42,215 bases of DNA from Theionarchaea archaeon (GCA_018992685.1 JACVGT010000004.1:1-42215); one strand, 5' to 3'. Shown: positions 16,976 through 25,891, counted from the stretch's first letter. Numbers and translations: made by a program. Notes: generated by a model from the letters alone, not told the origin.

Positions 16976-18347
16976 CTTCTACAATGTGTCAATGAGGGTT
17001 GATGAAGACAAGTACTTGTTGATGAATCCTCTTTTCGGGTCCCTGGACGAGGTCGACAAGGAAGTAATCGAGTTCTTGGATTCATGGGAGGAAACTAGGG
17101 ACATATATGATTCAAGAATAATGGAGCATCTGATAAAGAGGGGATATCTGACAGAAAGGTCCGATGATGAAGAGATGGCCCTAATGCAGAAGAAGTGCTG
17201 TGAGATCCATGAACGCTACAGGCATTGTAAGCATGCCATAATTGTGACCTACGACTGCAACATGAATTGCGCATATTGTTTTGAGAGTGGAGCGTGGAGT
17301 AGAGGACTAGCCTGGAGAAAGAAAGTCATCTCCAAGGAGCAGGTGATGAGAATTTTTGATTTAATTGGTGAGCTGAATTCAGAATTCCCCCACATCCGGG
17401 AAGAAAAAGTGTCACTTTATGGAGGAGAACCCTTGATGGCTGGGAACATGGGGATCATTGAATTCATTTTAGAAAAGGGAACAGAAGCAGGATATAGATT
17501 TGATGTAAACACCAACGGGCTTGACCTTAAGGAATTTGCGCCTCTTTTGGTGCATTATGGGCTTTCTCCCGTAAGGACTACCATAGATGGCCCCCCTGAA
17601 ATCCATGACAAGAGGAGAACTAATGGGAAAAAAGGGACTTTTCATGATATTGTTGAGGGAATTGAAGCGATTCAAGATAGTAAGATTGAGATTGGGATCA
17701 GAGTGAATGTTGACTTGGATACTATAAAATATCTGCCCGAGCTCGCTCATTTTATCCAGGAGAAAGGATGGTTTGATCATCCTCGTATGCGTTTCGCTCT
17801 GTGCGCAATTGTTGGCTGTGTCGGGAAGGACATTGCTGTACCATCGCTTAGCCGCATTATCAAGGAAGTCATTCACCTGTCTCAGGAGCACCCTCTTGTC
17901 CGCCGCTTTAGAGCAGACTGGGAAGGAACTGTGAGGGGCGTTCCAGAACCCAACCTCATTCGTGTCATGATGAACGGTGTTCCCCTGGTCCCTCGTTCTG
18001 TGTACTGTGAGGCCCATATTGGCCTGATGGGTTACGACCCGCATGGAGACGTTTACTCTTGCCCCCGATTTGTTGGACACCCTGAGCAAAAGATTGGCAC
18101 ATATATACCTCTGCTGAAGTTTACCGAGAACTATGAACGCTGGCAAAACAGATCGATTTTCACAATGCCAAAATGTACAGCGTGCAACAATTCTCCACTC
18201 TGTGGAGGTGGCTGTGCGCACAAGGCATTTCTGGAAACAGGTGACATAACAAATCCTTCGTGTAAAGCTTTTAACGCATTTACTAAACATTGTTTGCCAT
18301 ATGTGTACAAGAGATGGAAGGGACGGCAGCCAACTAATAGTGTTTGA
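16965..18347 (+). CDS. Radical SAM/SPASM peptide maturase 3
   Basis: 460 residues; ATG 16965 with AGGGGGGT four bases upstream, overlapping maturase 2 by 11 nt. The N-terminal module (SFYNVSMRVDEDKYLLMNP, EVDKEVIEFLDSW, LIKRGYL) is the same as in maturase 2. Radical SAM cysteines C98, C102, C105 (CNMNCAYC), then YGGEPL. The SPASM region is complete: CEAHIGLMGYDPHGDVYSC, CTACNNSPLCGGGC and a last cysteine in NPSCKAF. Like its neighbours it probably modifies the Cys-rich peptide. Similarity to maturase 2 at both DNA and protein level shows duplication within the operon; the retained cysteines suggest it keeps the ancestral activity. Confidence 0.9.
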   Translation: MKPSFYNVSMRVDEDKYLLMNPLFGSLDEVDKEVIEFLDSWEETRDIYDSRIMEHLIKRGYLTERSDDEEMALMQKKCCEIHERYRHCKHAIIVTYDCNMNCAYCFESGAWSRGLAWRKKVISKEQVMRIFDLIGELNSEFPHIREEKVSLYGGEPLMAGNMGIIEFILEKGTEAGYRFDVNTNGLDLKEFAPLLVHYGLSPVRTTIDGPPEIHDKRRTNGKKGTFHDIVEGIEAIQDSKIEIGIRVNVDLDTIKYLPELAHFIQEKGWFDHPRMRFALCAIVGCVGKDIAVPSLSRIIKEVIHLSQEHPLVRRFRADWEGTVRGVPEPNLIRVMMNGVPLVPRSVYCEAHIGLMGYDPHGDVYSCPRFVGHPEQKIGTYIPLLKFTENYERWQNRSIFTMPKCTACNNSPLCGGGCAHKAFLETGDITNPSCKAFNAFTKHCLPYVYKRWKGRQPTNSV

Positions 18348-18363
18348 AGACGTATTGAGAGTG

Positions 18364-20151
18364 ATGATCATGAACGAAACCCACATGTACATAAGGTGGA
18401 GTGAAGATTCCATCTGGGACGAACGTGATGGCAGGGTACTCATCTGTCGCTTACCAGAACTTGATTTTGCGGCTGATTTAAGGATAGGAAAGAATCTCAT
18501 ATGGCTCAATCGTGAAGGATCTCGTGTGTGGAACCTTTGTGATGGGACCCGTACTCTGGAGGGAATAATCTCCCTGCTTCTTGATGCTCATACTGTGGAA
18601 CACGCTGTTCTGGAAAAGGATGTCACAGACCTTGTTCACACCCTGTACCACAGAGGTCTTATCGAATTCAGAGAAGAAAAAGCATCCCCTCCTCACATGC
18701 AGTCCATAGACCGAGGACCTCTGGCGTGGAGCGAAAGCGTTGTGTGGAATGACATGGATGAGGAGGTTGGAATCCTGAACTGCAAAGACGGTAGCATGAT
18801 TGTCTTGGGGTCTTCAGAACGTGAACTGTGGAGAATGTGTGATGGAACTCGCACCGCGAAGGATATTATCGCTGGAATAAAAAGTGAGAAAAACCTGGCG
18901 GAAAACTACGCAATGCTGCTGGCAAGAATCCTCCACAAGCTGGGATTTTTGGTTATTGGACCGAGCGGCGAAGGTATGCAGGAAGCGAGTAGCAAATGGA
19001 GAAAAACGAAGACGGGGAAATACGCTTCGGAACAGGATGCTTCTTCTAGTCATAATCACTTTCTGGTGCAGTATCACATTACGGGGAAATGCAATTTGGG
19101 ATGCCGCCACTGTTACGAAGATGAAAGAATAAAAAAAGAGATTTCCACACGAGATACGATAGCAGTAATTGACAAGTGTTTCGAGACCTTGAATGCTTGG
19201 GGATATGTGGTTCATCTCATTCTCAGTGGGGGGGAACCGCTACTCAGGAATGACTTTTGGGAGATTATGGATCATGCACAGTCTTGTTACAGCCGCAGGT
19301 ACCCCAACACAGTGTCTCTCATGAGCAATGGCACATTACTGGATGAAAGAATAGCGGCGCGGTTATCTGACTACACCGCTTTTGGAGGAGTTCAGATCAG
19401 TCTGGATGGAACAAAAAAAGAAACACACGACAAAATCCGAGGAGAGGGGAGCTTCCAGAAAGCATTGAGAGCTCTAGCCTATTTGAGAGAGAAAAAGATT
19501 GTAACCTCGATTCACTTTGTCGTCCATAGGAAGAACTATGAAGATGCATTTGAGATAGCAGATTTGGCCAGACACTTAAACGTCAACCTCTGTGTTACGA
19601 GACTCGTCCCCTGCGGCAGAGGAAAAGAGATGGAATCCTTCATGTTAACACCACAAGAAGTGTTCGCGTTGTTCAGAAAGTTGAGCCACGACGAAGACGT
19701 TTTATCTGAAGCACGAGCTCGGCACGAGACCTCAACCTCTATTTCACGGTTTCGATGCGACTGGCCAGTCACCTATGCGGGACATGACCGAAAGACTGAT
19801 GAGCTCCGTTATCCATTTACGAAAAACGGTGGGAAGTGCCAGATTGGGAGAGGGCTTCTCACCATTATGCAGGATGGAACAGTCTATCCCTGCAGAAGAT
19901 TGCCCGTTCCTGTTGGAAATCTGCTGGAAGAGAAGTTCCCCGAAATCTGGAATAATGTTTTTTTCTGGAAAATGAGAAGAAAGAATCGTTATATGAAAGG
20001 AAAATGTGCAGAATGTGAATTCAACTGTGATGCGAGCCTTGATTTCTCATGCAGTGGAGGAGCTTCGTGTATTTCACATGGATTTTATGGTGACCCTTTC
20101 CACCCTGATCCTGGATGCCTGTACAACCCGGAGAAAGGCTCATTTGAATAG
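18364..20151 (+). CDS. Radical SAM/SPASM protein with two PqqD-like (RRE) domains
   Basis: 595 residues. Two PqqD-like units come first: about 8-100 (ICRLPELDFAADLRIGKN, NREGSRVWNLCDGTRTLEGI, LYHRGLIEF) and about 115-205 (GILNCKDGSMIVL, SERELWRMCDGTRTAKDI, LHKLGFLVI). PqqD-like folds bind RiPP leader peptides. A Ser/Lys-rich linker leads to the radical SAM domain with C243-NLG-C247-RH-C250 and LSGGEPL. The C-terminal part carries CQIGRGLLTIMQDGTVYPC, CAECEFNC and later cysteines of a SPASM-type region. ATG 18364 or 18370 is the probable start; reading can extend to 18301 but would overlap further into maturase 3. It ends the operon and may recruit the peptide for the whole set. Confidence 0.88.
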   Translation: MIMNETHMYIRWSEDSIWDERDGRVLICRLPELDFAADLRIGKNLIWLNREGSRVWNLCDGTRTLEGIISLLLDAHTVEHAVLEKDVTDLVHTLYHRGLIEFREEKASPPHMQSIDRGPLAWSESVVWNDMDEEVGILNCKDGSMIVLGSSERELWRMCDGTRTAKDIIAGIKSEKNLAENYAMLLARILHKLGFLVIGPSGEGMQEASSKWRKTKTGKYASEQDASSSHNHFLVQYHITGKCNLGCRHCYEDERIKKEISTRDTIAVIDKCFETLNAWGYVVHLILSGGEPLLRNDFWEIMDHAQSCYSRRYPNTVSLMSNGTLLDERIAARLSDYTAFGGVQISLDGTKKETHDKIRGEGSFQKALRALAYLREKKIVTSIHFVVHRKNYEDAFEIADLARHLNVNLCVTRLVPCGRGKEMESFMLTPQEVFALFRKLSHDEDVLSEARARHETSTSISRFRCDWPVTYAGHDRKTDELRYPFTKNGGKCQIGRGLLTIMQDGTVYPCRRLPVPVGNLLEEKFPEIWNNVFFWKMRRKNRYMKGKCAECEFNCDASLDFSCSGGASCISHGFYGDPFHPDPGCLYNPEKGSFE

Positions 20152-20288
20152 CACGTACCGCTTGATACATCCATACAGATCAAGGAGTGGGCAGAACTGG
20201 CTGCTCCCTGATATAAGAGACCCGGGCAGTTAACCTGAACAGATGTGCATGACAAGAACGCCTCCCTCTACCTGGGCCTGACGCATTT

Positions 20289-21290
20289 TCAGGTCATCAT
20301 TTCATCTTTCCGGCTTTGGCAGGTCTGATTCTCACAGTATGCAAGCTCTTTCTCATAGACTATATCCTCTCTCAAGGTCTCAAACCCTAGTGAGCCATAG
20401 AGATCGAGCGCTTGAGGATTCTCTGCATCGACATTAAGGTGTATGGTTGCTATACCTTCCTGCGAAAGCCACTTCACGGCATGGGATATCAGAGCTCTGC
20501 CAATACCTTTTCCGCGGTACAATTTAGTGACACCGAGTAAGCGCACCATTCCTGTCTTCGTGTTATTTTCTCCATTTCTTGGAGGCTGTACACCGTACGC
20601 ACAAAAACCAATAGTCTTGAAACCATCTTTGGCAAAAGTGACTCTAGCTGATCCTGTGCTGGTATCCCTGGATCTGGCGAGTTGCTGTACTGTCATGGGG
20701 GAGAAATTGTAGTGCTCCGAAAAGGCGTCGTTGTAGGTCTCCACAAAGATCGTTAGCTCCTCATCAGTGACTTCCTGGATCATTTTATGTTCCAAGTAAA
20801 TGCTATCCGGGGGCCGATAGACATGTGGTTCCCCGTTCTTCTTCCATATCATCATGTATCCATGTCGAACATCTTTGAAGCCAAACTCTCGGGCGAGATC
20901 ATGTCTCCACCCCTTTGTGCCCATGCAGTACTGCTGAACAGTGTGTACTCTTTTTGAGACGAGATATTCCAGCGAAAGCAGCATCATGTGCTGCTCTATT
21001 CCTTTGCCTCTATGCTCTGGGACTACTTCCACACCTGCCCACGCATTGTTCAGTCCCATGTCTATGTGGGATTCATGGACATCTCCTCCCCCATATCCCA
21101 CTGCTTTGTTGTCTATTTCAGCCAGCCAATGGCTCTCTGGATCGTAATCTGTTTCTTCCAGGACGTGAAGGCAGAACTCCTGGGCAGTGACCTGCCTCTG
21201 CCGTGGGAAGTCCGCATTGGAGCGATTCAGAATATCGACAATAGCTGCTGCGTCGGCTTTGGTAGGATGTCGATACTCGATGTATGACAT
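20289..21290 (-). CDS. Tandem GNAT acetyltransferase
   Basis: 333 residues with two GNAT domains. The first (about 1-150) has VEVVPEHRGKGIEQHMMLLSL; the second (about 180-325) has LLGVTKLYRGKGIGRALISHAVKWL and the closing NPQALDLYGSLGFE. Both carry the R-G-K-G acetyl-CoA loop, the second being the better preserved. The layout resembles MshD-like double GNATs. It runs towards the end of the maturase operon and shares its promoter region with the B12 radical SAM gene at 21397, so it may acetylate the peptide or protect the producer, but that is only inference. ATG 21290; no ribosome binding site is visible. Confidence 0.82.
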   Translation of the reverse strand: MSYIEYRHPTKADAAAIVDILNRSNADFPRQRQVTAQEFCLHVLEETDYDPESHWLAEIDNKAVGYGGGDVHESHIDMGLNNAWAGVEVVPEHRGKGIEQHMMLLSLEYLVSKRVHTVQQYCMGTKGWRHDLAREFGFKDVRHGYMMIWKKNGEPHVYRPPDSIYLEHKMIQEVTDEELTIFVETYNDAFSEHYNFSPMTVQQLARSRDTSTGSARVTFAKDGFKTIGFCAYGVQPPRNGENNTKTGMVRLLGVTKLYRGKGIGRALISHAVKWLSQEGIATIHLNVDAENPQALDLYGSLGFETLREDIVYEKELAYCENQTCQSRKDEMMT

Positions 21291-21357
21291 GCATTGCAGA
21301 GAATAACACAGGTAATAAGCATTTCGGTGGGGCTGTGTAGCTCTTTTTGCCAGAAAT

Positions 21358-21367
21358 CTTTATAAGC
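21358..21367 (+). promoter_or_regulatory. TATA box of the B12 radical SAM gene
   Basis: CTTTATAAGC, about 36 nt before ATG 21397. The short leader contains GTGAGGA at 21384-21390. Confidence 0.6.
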
Positions 21368-21396
21368 ACAGCACGTAAGGGAAGTGAGGATTCTCA

Positions 21397-23286
21397 ATGA
21401 TGCTGCACTGTACACCGCCGTATTTATGGTATGTTCCGAATCCAGCAATAGGTTATCTAAAAGGATTTCTTGAAGCAAAAGGTATACAAGTAAGAAATAT
21501 CTATTGGAATCTGATCCTATATCCAGAAATTATGAAGTATGAAGAAAGAAGGAGGAATCCATTTACAGAGTTTAATGAATATAGTATGAGGAGAAACCTC
21601 AGGTCAGTGTCCCTGGAACTCGACTTCTATGAGATGGCTTCCTTGTATATCTGTAAACACTTGCTCACTCAGGTCAAAGGATGTCCTAAAGAAACACCGC
21701 TTGATAGGTTCTTTTCGTCAATTGCTTCCAAGGACGAGATCACTCAGTTAGTAAGGTCAGTCAGGGAGAGGATTGACAGTTATATTCTGGAGAACAATCT
21801 CAATGAGGCACATATTGCGGGATTCACCATGAAGTCTGATCAGTGGATGATGAGTTCATACATATTCTCCCGATTGAAAGAGATGAACCCAGACACTATC
21901 ATTGTCATCGGAGGGCTTGCCAATGAATCCCGGGCACGAGCATTCATGCAGGTTTTCAGCGATGTTGATTTTGCCATATGGGGAGAAGGTGAATATCCCC
22001 TGGTCCAGCTGATCACAACACTGGAAGAGGGTACAGCCCTGGAAAAGGTTCCACAGCTAATCTACAGAGACGGTGCAACCATCCAGTCTTCTGGAAAGAA
22101 AGCTGAATGTGTTGACCTGGATTCGCATCCTTTTGCGGATCATTCAGATTACTTCGATGCACTGAAAGCTCTCTCCCAGATCACAAGGATTCAGTGCACT
22201 GTTTCCATTCCCATTTGGGGAAGCAGGTCCTGTCCGTGGAACAAGTGCAGGTTCTGTGTCCTGAGCGAGGAGTACTCTTATCGTGCTAGGTCTCCGGAAA
22301 ATATTGTGGAAGAGGTACGGTTCCAGGTTGAAAAACACGATGTCAGTGCATTCTATTTTCTGGATAATGAACTTCCTGGAAACAAGAGAAGATTCAGGAC
22401 TCTCTTGAAACTTCTGGTGGCACTGTCAGCAGATCAGACTTCTCATTATGCCTTCTGTGGTGAGGTATCTCCCGTTTTTATAGATCCTGAAACAGCACAC
22501 TGCCTGCATGATGCGTCATTTAGCTCAGTTCAGATAGGGTTCGAGGCTGTGGCAGATTCTCTCCTGGAAAAAGTAGAAAAACGACATCGGTTTGCCCATA
22601 ACATTCAAGCTCTGAAGCTTGGCCGCCAGCATAACCTGAATCTTATTAGTCTCAATGTCTTGAGGGGAATTCCCACCGAGTCACCTGAAGATGTTCTAGA
22701 AAGCTGCGAAAATCTCGATTTTCTGAGATTTCTTCTTACTACGTATCCACTTATTCCCATTTCGCTTCTCTTATGTAAAGGGTCTACCTTCTATGAGGAA
22801 ATGTCGAAGGCCGAAAGAGAAGCCTGGAAATTGAATCGAAGCTACTTGGAAATTGCTTCAACAGGTCTTATTCCTCAGTCTGAGAGGTTCGAGTTCTTCG
22901 GCTTTTTCAGAGAATCCCATCATGAGCTATGGAACGATTTCGAAAAGAAAATGGAATCTTATATAAAAGAGAACCGTTCTTATACATGGACTGAATATGA
23001 GAATTGCTCTCTTGTCGAGGAGAAAGGCCCTGAATTTCACAGATACGTTCTAGATCGAGATGAAACTGATATACTCGTTTTCTGTGATCTGATCAAGCCA
23101 TTTAATAGGCTGGAAGAGGAATTTGACTATTTGGGTAAGACCCGTCTGATTGAGATATTAAGTCGGTTGAAAGAGGCTGGGCTGCTGTACTATGACAAAG
23201 ATATGCATACTATCATCTCTATACTTGAGACCTACAGAAGGGAGACTGTTTCTTCGAATTCATCCCCAGATAGTTATGATACATGA
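21397..23286 (+). CDS. B12-binding radical SAM enzyme, RiPP-maturase-like
   Basis: 629 residues. The N-terminal cobalamin-binding-like domain spans about 1-225 (IAGFTMKSDQWMMSSYIF, TIIVIGGLANES, FAIWGEGEYPLVQLI). The radical SAM motif is unusual: C279-PWNK-C284-RF-C287, i.e. CX4CX2C instead of CX3CX2C. RARSPENIVEEV and FYFLDNELPG follow. The C-terminal 55 residues (ILVFCDLIKPFNRLEEEF, RLIEILSRLKEAGLLYYD) look like a winged-helix or RRE-type module. Order and motifs recall the family annotated as RiPP maturation radical SAM proteins, where the cysteine spacing is also widened. C-methylation of a peptide is the likely chemistry. It probably belongs to peptide locus 1. Confidence 0.75.
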   Translation: MMLHCTPPYLWYVPNPAIGYLKGFLEAKGIQVRNIYWNLILYPEIMKYEERRRNPFTEFNEYSMRRNLRSVSLELDFYEMASLYICKHLLTQVKGCPKETPLDRFFSSIASKDEITQLVRSVRERIDSYILENNLNEAHIAGFTMKSDQWMMSSYIFSRLKEMNPDTIIVIGGLANESRARAFMQVFSDVDFAIWGEGEYPLVQLITTLEEGTALEKVPQLIYRDGATIQSSGKKAECVDLDSHPFADHSDYFDALKALSQITRIQCTVSIPIWGSRSCPWNKCRFCVLSEEYSYRARSPENIVEEVRFQVEKHDVSAFYFLDNELPGNKRRFRTLLKLLVALSADQTSHYAFCGEVSPVFIDPETAHCLHDASFSSVQIGFEAVADSLLEKVEKRHRFAHNIQALKLGRQHNLNLISLNVLRGIPTESPEDVLESCENLDFLRFLLTTYPLIPISLLLCKGSTFYEEMSKAEREAWKLNRSYLEIASTGLIPQSERFEFFGFFRESHHELWNDFEKKMESYIKENRSYTWTEYENCSLVEEKGPEFHRYVLDRDETDILVFCDLIKPFNRLEEEFDYLGKTRLIEILSRLKEAGLLYYDKDMHTIISILETYRRETVSSNSSPDSYDT

Positions 23287-23475
23287 GGGCTTGTCCACAC
23301 CCAACAGAATGCAGTACTTTCTTTTGTCCCATATGCTGGATTTGCTGAGTGTAAGGACAGAATACAATCTTGTGAAAGCCAGGAAGAGGAGGAATCTGAA
23401 GAAGGCGGATTCTGCTTAGGGAGTTTTCTCATTCTGCTTGGGTTAGGATTACTCATGTTCAGAAGAAGGGGGTGA
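23287..23475 (+). pseudogene. Remnant of a TPR-protein paralog (C-terminal anchor)
   Basis: From about 23347 to the TGA at 23473-23475 the frame reads ECKDRIQSCESQEEEESEEGG and then FCLGSFLILLGLGLLMFRRRG, nearly the same as the C-terminus of the TPR protein at 12020-13372. There is no start codon or upstream part of the gene, so it is a decayed or recombined fragment. It lies in the same frame as the B12 radical SAM gene, directly after that gene's TGA (23284-23286), so read-through would add a membrane anchor to the enzyme. I treat that as coincidence. Confidence 0.75.
23355..23462 (+). repeat. Direct repeat, right copy
   Basis: Matches 13228-13335 in 99 of 108 bases without gaps. Differences include third-codon-position changes and a four-base patch, so the copies are diverged, not an assembly artefact. 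Confidence 0.9.
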
Positions 23476-23621
23476 CATCGAGATCTCCTTGAGTTACACA
23501 GGGATTTCTCCTTTCAGTGAGGAGACGCATCTAGCTGGAGAGACACGTCATTCAGGAAAGGGATGGCGGATTTGGTTCTCGTGAAGAGAACTGCGTACTT
23601 ATGATATATTCTTGTGCATAG

Positions 23622-23631
23622 GTTTATAAAG
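23622..23631 (+). promoter_or_regulatory. TATA box of the kinase operon
   Basis: GTTTATAAAG, 25 nt before ATG 23651, consistent with a leaderless mRNA; no ribosome binding site precedes the ATG. Confidence 0.6.
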
Positions 23632-23650
23632 CAGTAATTTCTGTTGATAT

Positions 23651-25891
23651 ATGGACGACAATGGATCAGGGTTGGAAGGAACTAGCGAAGCAGGCGAATT
23701 CGAGTTCTTAGAGGGCATACCTGCAGGTGCCTATGAGGTCGATAAGGAAGGGAATTTCTTGTACTGCAATCAGGAGGCAGCCCACCTGCTTGGATATGAT
23801 TCTGCAGAAGAGTTATCACAAAAGAATATCTATGATCTCTATTTTGATAGAAATGACCGAGAACGGGTATTAGAAAGGACGAGAACCCTTGGAGGTCGGA
23901 TGAAAAGTTACATCCGGTGGAAGCGGAAGAACGGATCTGAAGTGGTGGTCAATGATTTTGCTGAGTTTGTCTGCAACAAAAGGGGTGAAGAATCCGGAAT
24001 TCGTGGCATCTTCGTCGAGGCCACATATGAGCGGTTGTTTGATGATCTTAATGCAGGAATATACCGGGTGGGCCCCGATAACAAGACTATCGAGCTGGTC
24101 AACAAGGCAGTTGCCAGAATCTTTGGATTCAACTCGCCCGAAGAAATGAGAGGATATGACATCTCAAAACTCTACAGATATCCAAAGGATTATCGGGAAT
24201 TCATGGAGTATCTTGAGAAAAATCAGAAAGTAGAGAATTATCCCCTGGAGATGAAAAGAACAGACGGAGAGCCTGTCATTATATCAGTGAGTTGTCACGT
24301 ACTGCAAAATAAACAGGGAGAGATCGTTGGAAGAGAAGGTACATTTACGGATGTCACAGAGCAGCAGAGATATAGAGAATTGCTGGAAATACCATTGGGA
24401 GTCTACGAGGCCAAAATAAAGGATGGCAAGCCGATTATCATCTTCTGTAACGAGAAATTCATTGAGATGTTTGGCTATTCGTCGGAAAAGGAGTTGATTG
24501 GCAGGAATATTCATGAACTGTATGCTAACGAAAAGGACGTTGAACAGTTCGAAAAAGCTTTGAAGGAAGCTGACGAAGAGAACAAGCCTCTCGACTATTT
24601 ACTGAAGGTAAAAAGGAAAGCAAGTCAAAAGGAAGGGGGAGAAAGAGAGGAATTTTGGATCAAGATATATTGCTATCCAAGAGAAGATGAAGAAGGAAAT
24701 ATTATTGGCAGAATAGGAACTGCCATGGATGTTACCGATAGAATGGAACTGGAGAGGATTATCGAAACAAGAAAGGACATACAGAGGTTCATTCACGGAT
24801 TCATTGCGCCAATGATGAGCATTCATGCCACAAGCCAGGTTGTGGCCAGGGAAGTTGAACGTGGAATTGGCATCAGATATGGTCTTGAAGACATGGTGAG
24901 ACTTCAACGGAAAAAACGTAACACGATGCATCTTTTTGATGAGATGAGGACTACATCTGAGGCTCTGGCAGAAAAAATTGGAAACCTCATTACACTGGGT
25001 CGACTTGAACCGGCATTTGATGAAAGACACATCCATGAATTGACGAACATAAAGAACAGTGTGGAAAGAGAAATCACAGACATTGTGCGAAGGATCATTG
25101 AAGTGAGAAAACTACACAAGGATACTTACAGCAAATTGAACGACGTTCTTGCATTCATCAGAACTGAAAGAAGAATTGAAAATAGCAGAGAACTTTCAGA
25201 TCTAATCAAGTTGTGTTTCATTGATCTCGACGAATTAGATAGTACCTACTTACTGTATTTAACGCAGAGCATCCTGAATAAATCCAAAATTGCCTATCAT
25301 GACGTAGAAGGGCTTCGTCAGCTTATGATGAGGGTTGGGGACGAACACATCGAACAGCTCTTCGAATTCCAGCCTACAAACCTCTTAGATATGGTTGAAG
25401 ATACAATTGATATGTATCGGATTGATGCATCCCTTAAAGGCATTTTAATTCGTTCTCCCCGAGGGAAGATACCAGAGGTCGACGTTTCTCGGAGTCACCT
25501 GGAAAGAATGCTCTCGTATGTCATCCAGAATGCAGTAAAATACTCTTTCAAGAGGGATGGCTATATTCATGTTGATTTCAGGGTGGGAGGGGATTCTGTC
25601 CAAATCGATGTAGAAGATTATGGAGTTGGTATTCTTCACGAAGAAATCGAATCCGGCAAAATCTTCGAATACGGATATAGGGGAAAATTCTCCCGTGATC
25701 GTAACAGGACCGGATCAGGCATTGGACTTTCTGAAGCCAAGAGGATTTCTGAGGCCCACGGTGGACATATCAAAGTAGAAAGCGCGCCTGTGGGCGATCA
25801 TGGAGAGGTCATAACTCACAACACACCTCATAAGACGACAATTTCCATATTTCTGCCGATAAGGCAAGAAAAGGGTGATTTGAATGGTTAG
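23651..25891 (+). CDS. Triple-PAS sensor histidine kinase
   Basis: 746 residues, no membrane segment, so cytoplasmic. Three PAS domains in a row: about 18-125 (IPAGAYEVDKEGNFLYCNQEA), about 130-240 (LNAGIYRVGPDNKTIELVNKA) and about 245-375 (IPLGVYEAKIKDGKPIIIFCN). The proposed phospho-acceptor is H382 in RFIHGFIAPMMSI, an H-box variant. A long helical region follows, then the ATPase domain about 580-740 with the N-box VIQNAVKYS, DYGVGI and GSGIGLSEAKRI. It overlaps the response regulator gene by 8 nt. Signals sensed are unknown; soluble PAS domains suggest redox, haem, flavin or small-ligand sensing. It lies between the two peptide loci. Confidence 0.88.
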   Translation: MDDNGSGLEGTSEAGEFEFLEGIPAGAYEVDKEGNFLYCNQEAAHLLGYDSAEELSQKNIYDLYFDRNDRERVLERTRTLGGRMKSYIRWKRKNGSEVVVNDFAEFVCNKRGEESGIRGIFVEATYERLFDDLNAGIYRVGPDNKTIELVNKAVARIFGFNSPEEMRGYDISKLYRYPKDYREFMEYLEKNQKVENYPLEMKRTDGEPVIISVSCHVLQNKQGEIVGREGTFTDVTEQQRYRELLEIPLGVYEAKIKDGKPIIIFCNEKFIEMFGYSSEKELIGRNIHELYANEKDVEQFEKALKEADEENKPLDYLLKVKRKASQKEGGEREEFWIKIYCYPREDEEGNIIGRIGTAMDVTDRMELERIIETRKDIQRFIHGFIAPMMSIHATSQVVAREVERGIGIRYGLEDMVRLQRKKRNTMHLFDEMRTTSEALAEKIGNLITLGRLEPAFDERHIHELTNIKNSVEREITDIVRRIIEVRKLHKDTYSKLNDVLAFIRTERRIENSRELSDLIKLCFIDLDELDSTYLLYLTQSILNKSKIAYHDVEGLRQLMMRVGDEHIEQLFEFQPTNLLDMVEDTIDMYRIDASLKGILIRSPRGKIPEVDVSRSHLERMLSYVIQNAVKYSFKRDGYIHVDFRVGGDSVQIDVEDYGVGILHEEIESGKIFEYGYRGKFSRDRNRTGSGIGLSEAKRISEAHGGHIKVESAPVGDHGEVITHNTPHKTTISIFLPIRQEKGDLNG

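Noticed and set aside
23284-23286. TGA as a recoded (selenocysteine) codon extending the B12 radical SAM protein
   Set aside because: No sign of a selenocysteine insertion element was identified, and the downstream tail is explained by a duplicated TPR-gene fragment.
23192-23419. 75-residue frame over the end of the B12 radical SAM gene
   Set aside because: Out of frame with both the enzyme and the TPR remnant; the remnant's homologous frame explains the region better.
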